Assembly: GCF_001984125.1 (NCBI RefSeq)
Contig: NZ_MTQL01000007.1
Location: 744,001-808,000, forward strand
Length of the DNA stretch: 64,000 bases
Reading direction: 5' to 3'
Source of the DNA: Leifsonia sp. ALI-44-B
GTDB taxonomy: Bacteria; Actinomycetota; Actinomycetes; Actinomycetales; Microbacteriaceae
The notes beneath the pieces are model-generated. The model did not search any database and was not told the DNA's origin. It saw only the letters and a program-made list of their open reading frames with translations. This document shows, one piece after another, positions 1-8,884 of the stretch (the stretch's first letter is position 1; each line of letters opens with the position of its first letter). A program made the position numbers and the translations under genes.

Positions 1-33
1 CCCACGGCGCGCGAACCGTGACCTGAAGCATGC

Positions 34-390
34 TCAGCCGCGGCGAATGCGCCCCATCATCGACCAGGCGGCCCGCATGAGTGACGGATGCTCGAGCGCG
101 ATGCGTCTCAGCAACTCGTACTCCACGTCATCCGCGTTTTGCCGGTGCTGTGCAGCGTCGGGCAGCGAACTGAGCCCCGCCAGCCGCGCCATGCCGTGTT
201 GGGCGGCCAAACCCGAGTCGTGCAATTCGTCGTCGCGGATGGCGGCGACCACCAGCTCGTCGGCACTCGGCAGTTCGTGCACGAAATCGGCGGGGTCTTC
301 ACCCTGACGCGACCGGTGCTCATAGAGAACGTAGAGTTCGAGTCGAGCATCGGCGCGCATTTTTTCGAGTTGGTGTGGCGCGATCTTCAC
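34..390 (-). CDS. Conserved-looking hypothetical protein, 118 aa
   Basis: I do not recognise this protein. It is small, soluble-looking, rich in charged residues and probably helical, with no signal peptide or membrane segment. It reads from a GTG at 390 to a TGA at 34-36. A TAACAT hexamer on the minus strand at 400-405 ends nine bases before the start, so the mRNA may have a very short leader; no clear ribosome binding site is visible. It is divergent from the metallophosphoesterase at 550. Codon use (G/C third positions) supports coding, and the overlapping plus-strand reading is an upstream extension of the phosphoesterase frame. Confidence 0.6.
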   Translation of the reverse strand: MKIAPHQLEKMRADARLELYVLYEHRSRQGEDPADFVHELPSADELVVAAIRDDELHDSGLAAQHGMARLAGLSSLPDAAQHRQNADDVEYELLRRIALEHPSLMRAAWSMMGRIRRG

Positions 391-549
391 AATGCGGCCA
401 TGTTACGCCCGACATCCGACACTCCGATCGGTCGAACAACCGTCGAACATCCGCTTCCGTCTTTTGTGTGGCGTTCACCGAATGTTCGGAATAGTCTGCT
501 GAGCTACGTATTACGAAGGCTTGGGCAGTGGGCTTGGGCCGCTCGACGA

Positions 550-1512
550 ATGGGACATCCTGTGGATCTCCGAACGGCCGAATACCCGAGGCCGGACCAT
601 TTCATTCTTCACGTGAGTGATACTCACCTGCTGGCCGGCACCAAGCGCCTCTACGGGCAGGTCGACAGCACCGAGTACTTGCGCCGACTCTTCGTCGAAC
701 TCGAGGCATCGCGCGGCCGCCCCGAGGCCATCGTCTTCACGGGTGATCTCGCCGATCGCGGCGAACCCGAGGCCTACCAGCGCCTGCGCGAAATCGTCGA
801 GCCGGCCGCCGAGCGCATGGGCGCCCGCGTCATCTGGGTGATGGGCAACCACGACAACCGCGAAAATTTCCGGGAGGGGCTCTTCGACGAGGTTCCGACC
901 ATGCGCCCGGTCGACCGCGTCTACGACATCAACGGTCTGCGCGTGATCACGCTCGACTCCACCGTTCCCGGCCTGCACCACGGCGAAATCGCCGACGAGC
1001 AGCTCGACTGGTTGGCCGAAGAACTCTCGGTGAAGGCGCCGCACGGCACGATCCTCGCCATGCACCACCCGCCGCTGCCCAGCGTGCTCGACCTGGCCGT
1101 CAGCGTCGAGCTGCGCGATCAGGGCGGCCTGGCCGAGGTGCTCGAGGGCACCGATGTGCGCAGCATCCTGGCCGGTCACCTGCACTACTCGTCGAGCGGC
1201 ACGTTTGCGGGAATCCCCGTGTCGGTCGCGTCGGCCACGTGCTACACGCAAGACCTCACCGTCCCGACCGGTGGCACACGGCCTCAGGATGGCGCGCGAG
1301 CGTTCAACCTCGTGCACGTCTACCCGTCCACCGTGCTGCACTCGGTGGTTCCCCTCGGAGAATTCCCGACGCTCGGCTACGTGGATGCCGACGAGAGCGC
1401 CAGCCGCCTGTTGCGGGCCGGCGTCACGATCGGCGGACCCGTTACTCGTGCACCGACCCGCGAAGAGCCTTTGACCGTGCCTCAGCCGGCTTCGGTGCCT
1501 GTGCTTCGCTGA
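550..1512 (+). CDS. cpdA: CpdA/Icc-like metallophosphoesterase (cyclic nucleotide phosphodiesterase family)
   Basis: A 320-aa calcineurin-like phosphoesterase. The di-metal motifs appear in order: SDTH near residue 23, GDLADRG near 65, GNHD at 99-102, then MHHPP and AGHLHY. This order matches the class III cyclic-AMP phosphodiesterase branch, but substrates in this family vary, so cyclic AMP hydrolysis is inferred. The protein should be cytoplasmic. I place the start at ATG 550 because homologous architecture begins only about 20 residues before the first metal motif; the frame stays open upstream but has no family-like sequence. Its 3' end overlaps the convergent Stealth gene by 71 bases (1442-1512), so both C-terminal tails share DNA. 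Confidence 0.85.
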   Translation: MGHPVDLRTAEYPRPDHFILHVSDTHLLAGTKRLYGQVDSTEYLRRLFVELEASRGRPEAIVFTGDLADRGEPEAYQRLREIVEPAAERMGARVIWVMGNHDNRENFREGLFDEVPTMRPVDRVYDINGLRVITLDSTVPGLHHGEIADEQLDWLAEELSVKAPHGTILAMHHPPLPSVLDLAVSVELRDQGGLAEVLEGTDVRSILAGHLHYSSSGTFAGIPVSVASATCYTQDLTVPTGGTRPQDGARAFNLVHVYPSTVLHSVVPLGEFPTLGYVDADESASRLLRAGVTIGGPVTRAPTREEPLTVPQPASVPVLR

Positions 1513-3145
1513 CCGCCGCCTTCTCCCACGGCGCCACGATCGGGAAGTAGCGCTCGAGGAAGTCGGTGACTGCTTCGGTGCGGGTCTCGACCGAGATCTC
1601 GGGCTTCGACCCGTCGTTGAGGCAGAACATGTCCTGGTTGCGGCGTTTCAGCAACCGGTCCATCTGTCGCAGCGACGACTTCAGGGTCGTCTCGATGTAC
1701 TTCACCTTGGCGTCGGTCTGCACGACGGCCTTGCCCGTCATGAGCGCGTAGTAGTGGTAGAGCGAGTTGGTCACCGAGATATCGGTGGCCGAGCGGAAGC
1801 GGCTCGCCGCGGTCTGCTTGAACTCGGCCGGGAACTCGTTCTCGAGCTCGCGCATGACGCTCTTGCGGAGCGGAGCGGCCGAATGCTCGAGGTGGCGCGT
1901 GGTGACCTTGCCGAAGCGGTCGCGCAGCAGTCGACGGTTCACTCGTGCGGCATTCTCGAAACCACTGCGCGACGGGTCGCTGTCACCCAGGCCGATGCGC
2001 GTGTGCGCCTCGACGAACTTGGTGACGCCGCCGGGCGAGAAGAACAGCTGCGGGCCGATCGGGCGCCCGAAGAACATGTCGTCGTTCGAGTAGAGGAAGT
2101 GCTCGGCCAGCCCGTCGATGTAGTGCAACTGCGATTCGACGGCGTGCGAGTTGTGCGTGGGTAGCACCGAGGTGTCGGGGAAGAACGTCTCGCTCGGCAC
2201 GATGGTGACGAGGGGATGCTCGGCCAGCCACGCGGGGCGCGGCGAGTCGGTGGCGATGAAGATGCGGCGCACCCACGGCGCGAACATGTAGACGCTGCGC
2301 AGCGCGTATTTGAGCTCGTCGATCTGGCGGTAGCGGGCCTCGGAGTCGTCGCCGTCGCCGACCACGTAGTTCTTCATGCGCTTGGCGCGGGCGCGCTGGA
2401 ACTCGATGTCCGAGCCATCCACCCAGCTGAAGACCATGTCGATGTCGAAGTTCAGGTCGCTCGCGAGCGGGGCGAACATGTTCTCGAGCGTCGGCCAGGT
2501 GCGGCCGAACATCTCGACGGTGTCCTCGACGGCCTCCGAGCGCGGCAGTTCACGGCGCATGAGCGCATTCTCGGTGGGCGCGACGATCTCGTCGTCGCCG
2601 AAACGCCAGAGTTCGAGCTGCAGGGCCGTCTCGGGGCCGTAGCGCAGGCGGCCGAGTGGTTCGACGCGCGGGCGGTAGAGGCGGAAGATGGCGGCCTTGC
2701 GGGTGTCGGAGAGGGCTCCGTCGGCGAGCAACACGGGCTCACCGGCATCCCGGTCGACGGTTTCTGAATAGAAGGGCTCATTCGCGAAGGCCTCGGCGAA
2801 GGCGGCCTGCAGCGCGCGGCGCTCTTTGCGGTCGACGGCGATCACGAGGCGGTCGTTGTCGCCACGGACCAAGAGGTACTGGATGCCGGCGGCCTCGAGG
2901 GCCTCGCGCACGGCGATGAGGTCTTCGATCATCGAATCGCGCGGCGTCAGGTGACCGTTGAGCAGGGCGAACTTGCCCTTGCGCTGCACGATATCGTCGC
3001 GCTCGAGGCGGCGCGGGCGGGCGCTGTTGGCGATGAGGACGAGTTCGGGGGCGGTCGAGATCTGCGATTCCGGCAGGCTCGGGGCCGAGCGGGTAAACGA
3101 GGAACCATCTCCTCCGCTTGACTGCGTGCTGGCTTCTGTTGTCAT
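1442..3145 (-). CDS. Stealth-family sugar-phosphate transferase
   Basis: A 567-aa protein with the four conserved regions of the Stealth family. CR1 is [11 protein letters not shown] at about 234-244. CR2 covers about 273-370 and includes [15 protein letters not shown] and the acidic [12 protein letters not shown]3 lies at about 415-460 and CR4 near QDMFCLNDG. The family transfers hexose-1-phosphate units while building phosphodiester-linked capsules or cell-wall glycopolymers, probably at the inner face of the membrane. The roughly 230-residue N-terminal part is not one I can name. I start at ATG 3145, preceded on the minus strand by a strong GGAAGGGGG; the frame runs open further upstream without support. 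No polymer biosynthesis genes adjoin it, so the polymer is unknown. Confidence 0.85.
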   Translation of the reverse strand: MTTEASTQSSGGDGSSFTRSAPSLPESQISTAPELVLIANSARPRRLERDDIVQRKGKFALLNGHLTPRDSMIEDLIAVREALEAAGIQYLLVRGDNDRLVIAVDRKERRALQAAFAEAFANEPFYSETVDRDAGEPVLLADGALSDTRKAAIFRLYRPRVEPLGRLRYGPETALQLELWRFGDDEIVAPTENALMRRELPRSEAVEDTVEMFGRTWPTLENMFAPLASDLNFDIDMVFSWVDGSDIEFQRARAKRMKNYVVGDGDDSEARYRQIDELKYALRSVYMFAPWVRRIFIATDSPRPAWLAEHPLVTIVPSETFFPDTSVLPTHNSHAVESQLHYIDGLAEHFLYSNDDMFFGRPIGPQLFFSPGGVTKFVEAHTRIGLGDSDPSRSGFENAARVNRRLLRDRFGKVTTRHLEHSAAPLRKSVMRELENEFPAEFKQTAASRFRSATDISVTNSLYHYYALMTGKAVVQTDAKVKYIETTLKSSLRQMDRLLKRRNQDMFCLNDGSKPEISVETRTEAVTDFLERYFPIVAPWEKAAVSEAQAPKPAEARSKALRGSVHE

Positions 3146-3469
3146 CTGCGTCCCCCTTCCGGTGCGGGTGTTGTGCGAGCGGTTCTCGGGTCGAGTCCGT
3201 CCGCCTGCGGTGGCCGCGAGGCCTGTTCCGTGTGCTGTAAACGAGTGGTGCTCACGATGCGCGCCGTTCGGCGGGAGCATCGTCATTGTGTGGCGGGCCG
3301 ACCGGTGGTCGGATGTCCGCGGCGGCGGAGCTTCGGCTCTCCCCACCTCGACGTCGTCGTCGCTGCCCTGCACCCTGTCTGGCGCGCGATCGATGGGATG
3401 CGGTGCGCGGACGAGTTCGGGCTCTGTGCTCATCATACGTGCACTGTTCGGTGCGTCGAGTGCGGGGCC
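3146..3469. other. Intergenic region between divergent genes
   Basis: 324 bases between the Stealth gene and the methyltransferase gene. It should carry divergent promoters, but I see no convincing -35/-10 pair, no strong hairpin and no repeat. Both frames running through it from the flanking genes are open because of the high G+C content and look non-coding. Confidence 0.4.
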
Positions 3470-5095
3470 ATGCAGTTGAATAGTGAGGTGACTGACACGC
3501 TCATCGACCGCCTCGCCGCCGACCTCGAGACCTCCGATTTCTCGGTGGGCACGCTGTCCGAACTCTGGGGCGAGCGGGCCGAGCAGGCCCTGCACCGTGG
3601 CGAGCGGGTTCCGGCGTTGCGGGCGCTCGCCGCTCGCCGCTCCTCGCAGGCGCCGCATTCCGCTGAGACGTCATCTTCCGCGACCGCCTTGGTGTTTGCT
3701 TCGGCCTCTGAATCGGAGCCGGCGGTTACTCTGGCTTCCCTCTTTCTCTTGGGCGTTCCTGTTGACGCGTCGGCGCTCGCCGCGGCGGTCCCCACCCTCG
3801 GCCTCGATGGCGCCGTCGAGCTGGGTCTCGTAGCCGTCGAGGGTGGCCAAGCGCGCGCCCTCGTCGACCTGCGTCCCTACAGCTTCGTCGACACCGCCGG
3901 CGCCGGCAGCTGGTGGATCGTCTCCGACCTCGGCGAGATGGTCCTCGATGGCGCCCTCACGACCGACCATGTTCTGGGCGTCGGTGGAGCATCCCTCACC
4001 TTGAGCGGTCTCATGGTGTCGCGGCCGGTCGAACGCGTGCTCGACCTGGGCACGGGATGCGGCATCCAGGCCCTGCACGCCGCGCGCCACGCCGGGCACG
4101 TCGTCGCCACCGACATCTCAGCCCGCGCGCTCGAGATCGCCGCCCTGAACGCGCGCCTCAACGGGGTCCACAACATCGAGTTCCGCCTGGGCGACATGTT
4201 CGAACCCGTCGAGGGTGAGCGCTTCGACCAGATCGTGACGAACCCTCCCTTCGTCATCACTCCCAGACGAGCGGATGTCCCGGCCTACGAATACCGCGAC
4301 GGTGGCCGCATCGGCGACGGCATCATGCGCGAGGTCGTCACGGGCGTCGGCCGCCACCTCAATCCGGGTGGCATTGCACAGATGCTCGGAAACTGGGAGT
4401 ACCGGGCGGGTGAAGACGGTTTCGACCGCGTGCGCGGGTGGGTGCAGGCATCCGATGCGCCCTTGGATGCCTGGCTGATCGAACGCGAACGCCAAGACCC
4501 GGCCGCCTACGCCGAAACCTGGATCCGCGACGGCGGCACCCGCAGCGGAACCCCCGACTTCGACCGTCTCTATAACGCCTGGCTGGATGACTTCGCCGAC
4601 CGCGGCGTCGAATCGGTCGGTTTCGGCTACCTCACGCTGCGCCGCGCCGAGCAGGACCAGCAGGACCCGCAGGCCGCCAAGCCCCTGCGTCGCTTCGAGC
4701 GCATGCCCGACGCGCTCGCCGCCTCATCGGGCCTCGGCACCCACATCGCCGCCGTACTCGACGCCCACGACTGGATCGCGGCGCACGACGACGACGCGCT
4801 CTGGCGCGCCACGCTGCAGGTGGCACCCGACGTCACCGAGGAACGCAACTACTGGCCGGGCAACGACGACCCCTCGACCATCACACTGAAGCAGGGCGGC
4901 GGTTTCGCCCGCACCGTCAAGCTCGACACGGCGCTTGCGGCCCTCGTGGGCGCATCGGATGGCGAGCTGCCGGTCGGTGTCATCGTCGAGGCCATCGCGC
5001 AGCTGCTCGACGCCGACGTGCCGGCCCTGCGCCAGGAACTCCTGCCCCGGCTGCGCCAGCTCATCCTCGACGGATTCGTGCAGCCCCTCGGCTGA
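3470..5095 (+). CDS. Class I SAM-dependent methyltransferase with NPPF motif
   Basis: A 541-aa protein. The centre has a Rossmann-type SAM motif (VLDLGTGCGIQALH), the acidic end of strand 2 (VVATDIS) and TNPPFVI, the NPPY-type motif of amino-methyltransferases that act on nucleobases or glutamine side chains. About 180 residues precede this domain and about 200 follow it; related actinobacterial proteins have the same three-part build, and their substrate is not established to my knowledge. The start is ATG 3470. GTG 3488 is a plausible alternative, which would give MTDTLIDRL. The gene lies 44 bases before cca, but cca has its own -10 element, so an operon is uncertain. Confidence 0.8.
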   Translation: MQLNSEVTDTLIDRLAADLETSDFSVGTLSELWGERAEQALHRGERVPALRALAARRSSQAPHSAETSSSATALVFASASESEPAVTLASLFLLGVPVDASALAAAVPTLGLDGAVELGLVAVEGGQARALVDLRPYSFVDTAGAGSWWIVSDLGEMVLDGALTTDHVLGVGGASLTLSGLMVSRPVERVLDLGTGCGIQALHAARHAGHVVATDISARALEIAALNARLNGVHNIEFRLGDMFEPVEGERFDQIVTNPPFVITPRRADVPAYEYRDGGRIGDGIMREVVTGVGRHLNPGGIAQMLGNWEYRAGEDGFDRVRGWVQASDAPLDAWLIERERQDPAAYAETWIRDGGTRSGTPDFDRLYNAWLDDFADRGVESVGFGYLTLRRAEQDQQDPQAAKPLRRFERMPDALAASSGLGTHIAAVLDAHDWIAAHDDDALWRATLQVAPDVTEERNYWPGNDDPSTITLKQGGGFARTVKLDTALAALVGASDGELPVGVIVEAIAQLLDADVPALRQELLPRLRQLILDGFVQPLG

Positions 5096-5126
5096 GTACC
5101 AGCCCACGCGCCCATGCGCCGCCCGC

Positions 5127-5132
5127 TACGAT
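5127..5132 (+). promoter_or_regulatory. -10 element for leaderless cca
   Basis: TACGAT ends seven bases before ATG 5140, which would place transcription initiation at or next to the start codon. No clear -35 is visible. Confidence 0.45.
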
Positions 5133-5139
5133 TGGGGGC

Positions 5140-6597
5140 ATGGTGAGCATGGCGGATTCTTTGGCACGCCTCGGCGCACTCGCACAGTCCCCCATCGTGG
5201 CCCGGCTCGCCGAGGCATTCGATGCGGCGGGGTTCGAATTCTCGCTCGTCGGCGGCCCCGTGCGCGATGCCATGCTCGGCCGCGAGGTGCACGACCTCGA
5301 CTTCACGACCAACGCGAGCCCCGACGAGATCCTGGCGGTCATCGCGCCGTTGTCCGACGCGCACTGGGACATCGGGCGCGAGTTCGGCACCATCGGCGCC
5401 CGGGTCAGCGCGCGCGACAGCTCCGGCGCCACCCTCACCGACCAGGTCGAGATCACCACCTACCGCGCCGACGCCTATGACGGTGTCACGCGCAAACCGG
5501 TCGTCGCGTTCGGCGACACCCTCGAGAGCGACCTCGCCCGCCGCGACTTCACGGTCAACGCCATGGCCCTGCGCCTGCCGCAGATGGCCCTCGTCGACCC
5601 CTCTACGGGCGTCGAAGACCTGCTGGCCGGCGTCCTACGCACCCCGAGCACGGCCGACGTCTCGTTCGGCGACGACCCCCTGCGCATGCTGCGGGCCGCG
5701 CGCTTCGCGGCTCAGCTGGGTTTCACGCCGAGCGACGACACGGTCGACGCCATGCGCCGCCGCGCCGACAGCCTGTCGATCGTCAGCATCGAACGCGTTC
5801 AGGGCGAGCTCACCAAGCTGCTCTGCACCGACACCCCGCGCCCCGGCATCCAGCTGCTCGTCGACACGGGCCTCGCCGACCTAGTGTTGCCCGAGATCCC
5901 CGCGCTGCGCCTCGAGGTCGACGAACACCACCACCACAAAGACGTCTACGAACACTCGCTGACCGTGCTCGATCAGGCCATCGACTACGAGAAGCAGCGG
6001 CATCCGGGCACGCCTCCCGACCTCACGCTGCGCATGGCGGCCCTGCTGCACGACATCGGAAAGCCTGCCACCAAGAAACTCGAGTCGGGCGGAACCGTCA
6101 CGTTCTACCACCACGACGTGGTCGGCGCAAAGCTCGCCAAGAAGCGTCTCAGTGCCCTGCGCTATGACAACGACACCATCAAGAACGTGTCGCGCCTCAT
6201 CGAGCTGCACTTGCGTTTCTTCGGCTACTCCGAGGGCGCCTGGAGCGATTCGGCCGTGCGCCGCTATGTGCGCGATGCCGGGCCGCTGCTCGAGCGCCTG
6301 CACATGCTCACGCGCGCCGATGTCACCACGCGCAACCGCCGCAAGGCCGACCGACTGGGTTTCGCCTACGACGACCTCGAGCAGCGCATCGCCGAGCTCC
6401 GCGAACAAGAAGAGATGGATGCCGTGCGCCCCGACCTCGACGGCAACCGCATCCAAGAGGTCCTCGGCATCCCTCCGGGGCGCGAGGTCGGCGAGGCCTA
6501 CCGCTGGCTGCTCGAATTGCGTCTCGACAACGGCCCGCTCGGCGAGGACGAGGCCATCCGCCGCCTGCGCGCGTGGTGGGCCGAGCGTTCCGCGTGA
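5140..6597 (+). CDS. cca: CCA tRNA nucleotidyltransferase
   Basis: A 485-aa class II tRNA nucleotidyltransferase that adds or repairs the 3' CCA of tRNA. The N-terminal catalytic head shows GGPVRDAMLG and the metal-binding HDLDFT (DxD). The middle carries the tRNA-binding helical segment. An HD domain follows, with HHHHKDVYEHS and LLHDIGKPATK, typical of actinobacterial enzymes annotated PcnA or Cca. ATG 5140 is chosen because a -10 hexamer lies seven bases upstream; GTG 5143 and ATG 5149 are alternatives. In many actinobacteria this gene lies on the parAB side of the origin, in line with the parS-like site downstream. Confidence 0.93.
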   Translation: MVSMADSLARLGALAQSPIVARLAEAFDAAGFEFSLVGGPVRDAMLGREVHDLDFTTNASPDEILAVIAPLSDAHWDIGREFGTIGARVSARDSSGATLTDQVEITTYRADAYDGVTRKPVVAFGDTLESDLARRDFTVNAMALRLPQMALVDPSTGVEDLLAGVLRTPSTADVSFGDDPLRMLRAARFAAQLGFTPSDDTVDAMRRRADSLSIVSIERVQGELTKLLCTDTPRPGIQLLVDTGLADLVLPEIPALRLEVDEHHHHKDVYEHSLTVLDQAIDYEKQRHPGTPPDLTLRMAALLHDIGKPATKKLESGGTVTFYHHDVVGAKLAKKRLSALRYDNDTIKNVSRLIELHLRFFGYSEGAWSDSAVRRYVRDAGPLLERLHMLTRADVTTRNRRKADRLGFAYDDLEQRIAELREQEEMDAVRPDLDGNRIQEVLGIPPGREVGEAYRWLLELRLDNGPLGEDEAIRRLRAWWAERSA

Positions 6598-6637
6598 AAG
6601 TTCGTGCAATCTTCTTCACACCGCTCCCCCTGCGGCG

Positions 6638-6643
6638 TAGTTT
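6638..6643 (+). promoter_or_regulatory. -10 element for leaderless small gene
   Basis: TAGTTT ends six bases before ATG 6650, and no Shine-Dalgarno sequence is present. Confidence 0.45.
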
Positions 6644-6649
6644 GATGCC

Positions 6650-6892
6650 ATGAGCCACGAGAAGAACGACGACGCTGTCGAATACGAGACCCCGGGCAAC
6701 CCCGTCCACGAGCAGCAGGAGGGTGACGTCGAGTACACGACGCCCGGCAACCCCCACCGCGATGACGACGACGACAACGGCGGGGCGGATGTCGCGACCC
6801 CCGGTGTCCCCATCGCCGACGCCCAGCACGAGGCCGAGAAGCACGTGCCGCACGCGACCCCCGGCAACAACTCGGCCATCTCCGAGGACTGA
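6650..6892 (+). CDS. Small acidic protein with four TPG(N/V)-type repeats
   Basis: An 80-aa hydrophilic protein with no signal or membrane segment. It holds four copies of a short motif: YETPGNP, YTTPGNP, ATPGVP and ATPGNN, spaced by Asp/Glu-rich stretches including a run of five Asp. The composition suggests an intrinsically disordered protein. I know no function for it. The gene has a -10 hexamer six bases before the start codon. Its third-position G/C bias and clean boundaries between cca and the next small gene make it a believable gene. Confidence 0.65.
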   Translation: MSHEKNDDAVEYETPGNPVHEQQEGDVEYTTPGNPHRDDDDDNGGADVATPGVPIADAQHEAEKHVPHATPGNNSAISED

Positions 6893-6933
6893 CGCCCGAC
6901 CCTCCCCCTGTGTGGCCACCCGAGCAGCACGCC

Positions 6934-6947
6934 GTTTCACGTGAAAC
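6934..6947. promoter_or_regulatory. parS: parS-like centromere site
   Basis: GTTTCACGTGAAAC is a perfect 14-bp palindrome identical to the core of the bacterial parS consensus; only the outermost T and A of the 16-bp form differ (C on both sides). It is intergenic, between two small genes. ParB would load here to organise the origin region. The gene order around it (cca, then rpsF to dnaB) is typical of the area near oriC. Confidence 0.8.
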
Positions 6948-7046
6948 CCCTGCCGCCCGGGTGGCCTTTCCTCGTTATCTGGCGCCCGCCGAGACACCTG
7001 TCCTACAGTGGACGGAAGTCATAACGGTCAACGGAGAGGAACATCG

Positions 7047-7232
7047 ATGTCGGATCGTCCCAACGACGAAGAGCTCATCGGCCCCGGAAGCACAGCGGAT
7101 GCCGCCCCCACCTCGCTCGGTCACCCCACCGACGCTGACGGCGAGGACGAACCCGCGCTCGGTGCCGGCGAAGGATCGACCGGTCGCACGCAGCTCGCCG
7201 ACAAGAACTTCACGCCGACCGATTTGAGCTGA
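7047..7232 (+). CDS. Small acidic hypothetical protein, 61 aa
   Basis: I do not recognise this protein. It begins MSDRPNDEELIGPG, is rich in Asp, Glu, Gly and Pro, and has no hydrophobic segment, so it is probably disordered and cytoplasmic. The start at 7047 is set by a strong GGAGAGGA seven bases upstream; an in-frame ATG at 7008 lacks one. It is the second of three tiny acidic proteins within about 4 kb. Confidence 0.65.
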   Translation: MSDRPNDEELIGPGSTADAAPTSLGHPTDADGEDEPALGAGEGSTGRTQLADKNFTPTDLS

Positions 7233-7419
7233 TCTGGGGCGGTTTTCAGCCGACTTTACGGTGCGCCTGATAACCTCGCCCCTTTGCAGACCGGTGTGCA
7301 CGACGTGCGCCGCCGGCATTGCGACCTGTCGCGGAACCCCACCGCGAGCCCGTCAGAACGACGTCCGATCGTTCGTGGCGGGTGCGCCGCGATGACATAC
7401 ACCCGATAGAAAGCTCCCC

Positions 7420-8763
7420 ATGCGTCACAAACTCCTCCAGTCGGCCGCGGTCGCCCTCACCGCAGCCCTCGCGCTCGCCGGATGCTCGGCCGGCTCGTCG
7501 ACGTCGTCCGATTCCGCCGACTCGAGCGCCGACACCACCGTCACGTTCCGCCTGTGGGACGAGACCGCCGCGGCGTCTTACGAGAAGTCGTTCGCCGAAT
7601 TCGAGAAGCAGAACCCCGGCATCGAGGTCGACGTCGAGGTCGTGCCGTGGGCCGACTACTGGACCGAGCTGCGCGCCGATGTCGCCGAGGGCAACGCGGC
7701 CGACGTCTTCTGGATGAACAACTCCTACTTCGGCAACTACGCCGACAGCGGCAACCTCATTGACGTCGACACGGCCCTGGGCGAGAACGCCAAGAAGGAC
7801 TGGACCCCGTCCGTCGTGAAGCAGTTCACGCGGGACAAGACCCTGTGGGGCGTGCCGCAGACCTACGACGCGGGCATCGCCGTCTACTACAACAAGAAGC
7901 TGCTCGACGAGGCCGGCATCGACCCGTCGACGCTCAAGGATCTCGAGTGGAACCCCGACGAGGCGAAGGACACCTTCCTGCCCGTCGCCCAGAAGCTCAC
8001 GAAAGACACGTCGGGCCGCGACCGCCTGAACGGCGAGTTCGACGCCAATGCGATCGCCTCCTTCGGCACCAACCTCGGCTACGACCTGCAGGCCATCCTG
8101 CTCCCCTACATCGGCTCCAACGGCGGCCAGTTCCAAGACGGCGACAACTTCGACTTCGCCGACGCCAAGACCACCGAAGCCGTCGAGTATGTCGTGAAGG
8201 CCGTCAACGACAAGAAGGTTGCTCCCCCGGCATCCGACACCAATGACAACTCGGACTTCAGCCGTGACGCGTTCCTCGAGGGCAAGATCGCGCTGTTCCA
8301 GTCCGGCCTCTACAACCTCAAGAGCATCGACGAGGGCGCCGACTTCGAGTGGGGCGTCGCACCCGCGCCCGCCGGTCCCGCCGGAAACGTCACGGTCACC
8401 AACGGAATCGTGGCCGCGGGCAACGCGCAGAGCGAGCAGCTCGACGCCACCAAGAAGGTGCTCACCTGGCTCGGCTCGACCGAGGGTGACACCTACCTCG
8501 CCACCGACGGCGCGGCCCTGCCCGCGGTCGATTCGGCCCAGAAGGTCTTCCTCGACTACTGGAAGAAACAGGATGTCGACGTCACACCGTTCCTCGACGC
8601 GGTGAAGGCCGCGAAGCCCATCGAATCCCCGTCGGGCGTCAACTATGCCGCCGGGTTCGACGCCTACGACCCCATCTTCAAGCAGATCTTCGCGGGCCAG
8701 ACCCCCGTCTCCGACGGCCTGAAGAAAGCTCAGGACGCGGCCAACGTCGCCATCAACAAGTAG
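7420..8763 (+). CDS. Sugar ABC transporter substrate-binding lipoprotein, orphan
   Basis: A 447-aa family 1 extracellular solute-binding protein of the maltose/oligosaccharide type. Residues 1-22 form a lipoprotein signal with lipobox LAGC, so Cys-22 should be lipidated and the protein tethered outside the membrane. The mature part has the usual opening (VTFRLWDETAAASYEKSF) and GVPQTYDAGIAVYYNKKLL, typical of sugar-binding members. No permease or ATPase gene adjoins it: it stands alone between a small acidic gene and the ribosomal rpsF operon. It must use membrane components encoded elsewhere or act as a free binding protein. The sugar cannot be read from sequence. Confidence 0.88.
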   Translation: MRHKLLQSAAVALTAALALAGCSAGSSTSSDSADSSADTTVTFRLWDETAAASYEKSFAEFEKQNPGIEVDVEVVPWADYWTELRADVAEGNAADVFWMNNSYFGNYADSGNLIDVDTALGENAKKDWTPSVVKQFTRDKTLWGVPQTYDAGIAVYYNKKLLDEAGIDPSTLKDLEWNPDEAKDTFLPVAQKLTKDTSGRDRLNGEFDANAIASFGTNLGYDLQAILLPYIGSNGGQFQDGDNFDFADAKTTEAVEYVVKAVNDKKVAPPASDTNDNSDFSRDAFLEGKIALFQSGLYNLKSIDEGADFEWGVAPAPAGPAGNVTVTNGIVAAGNAQSEQLDATKKVLTWLGSTEGDTYLATDGAALPAVDSAQKVFLDYWKKQDVDVTPFLDAVKAAKPIESPSGVNYAAGFDAYDPIFKQIFAGQTPVSDGLKKAQDAANVAINK

Positions 8764-8783
8764 GAAATCGGGCCGGAGTCGGC

Positions 8784-8789
8784 TACGAT
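8784..8789 (+). promoter_or_regulatory. Candidate -10 of the rpsF operon
   Basis: TACGAT about 95 bases before rpsF would give a leader of roughly 88 bases containing the hairpin at 8841-8859. No good -35 is seen. Confidence 0.35.
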
Positions 8790-8795
8790 AGGCAG

Positions 8796-8884
8796 GTTGC
8801 CTGGGCTACATCCAGCCGGGCACGATGCCACAACCCTCCTGTTGCAGAGAGTCTGCAACCGTTAAGTCCGAAGGAGGTGGGTTA
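8796..8884 (+). promoter_or_regulatory. rpsF leader with hairpin, candidate S6:S18 autoregulatory element
   Basis: The leader holds a perfect 8-bp stem with a 3-base loop at 8841-8859 (GTTGCAGA/TCTGCAAC), followed directly by CCG, then the ribosome binding site AAGGAGGT. Many bacteria control this operon by an S6:S18 complex binding a leader hairpin with a CCG element. The resemblance here is by position and CCG only, so the assignment is tentative. Confidence 0.4.

Noticed and set aside
88-549. N-terminal extension of the phosphoesterase to 88.
   Set aside because: The extension overlaps the minus-strand gene at 34-390, has no family similarity and no start signal.
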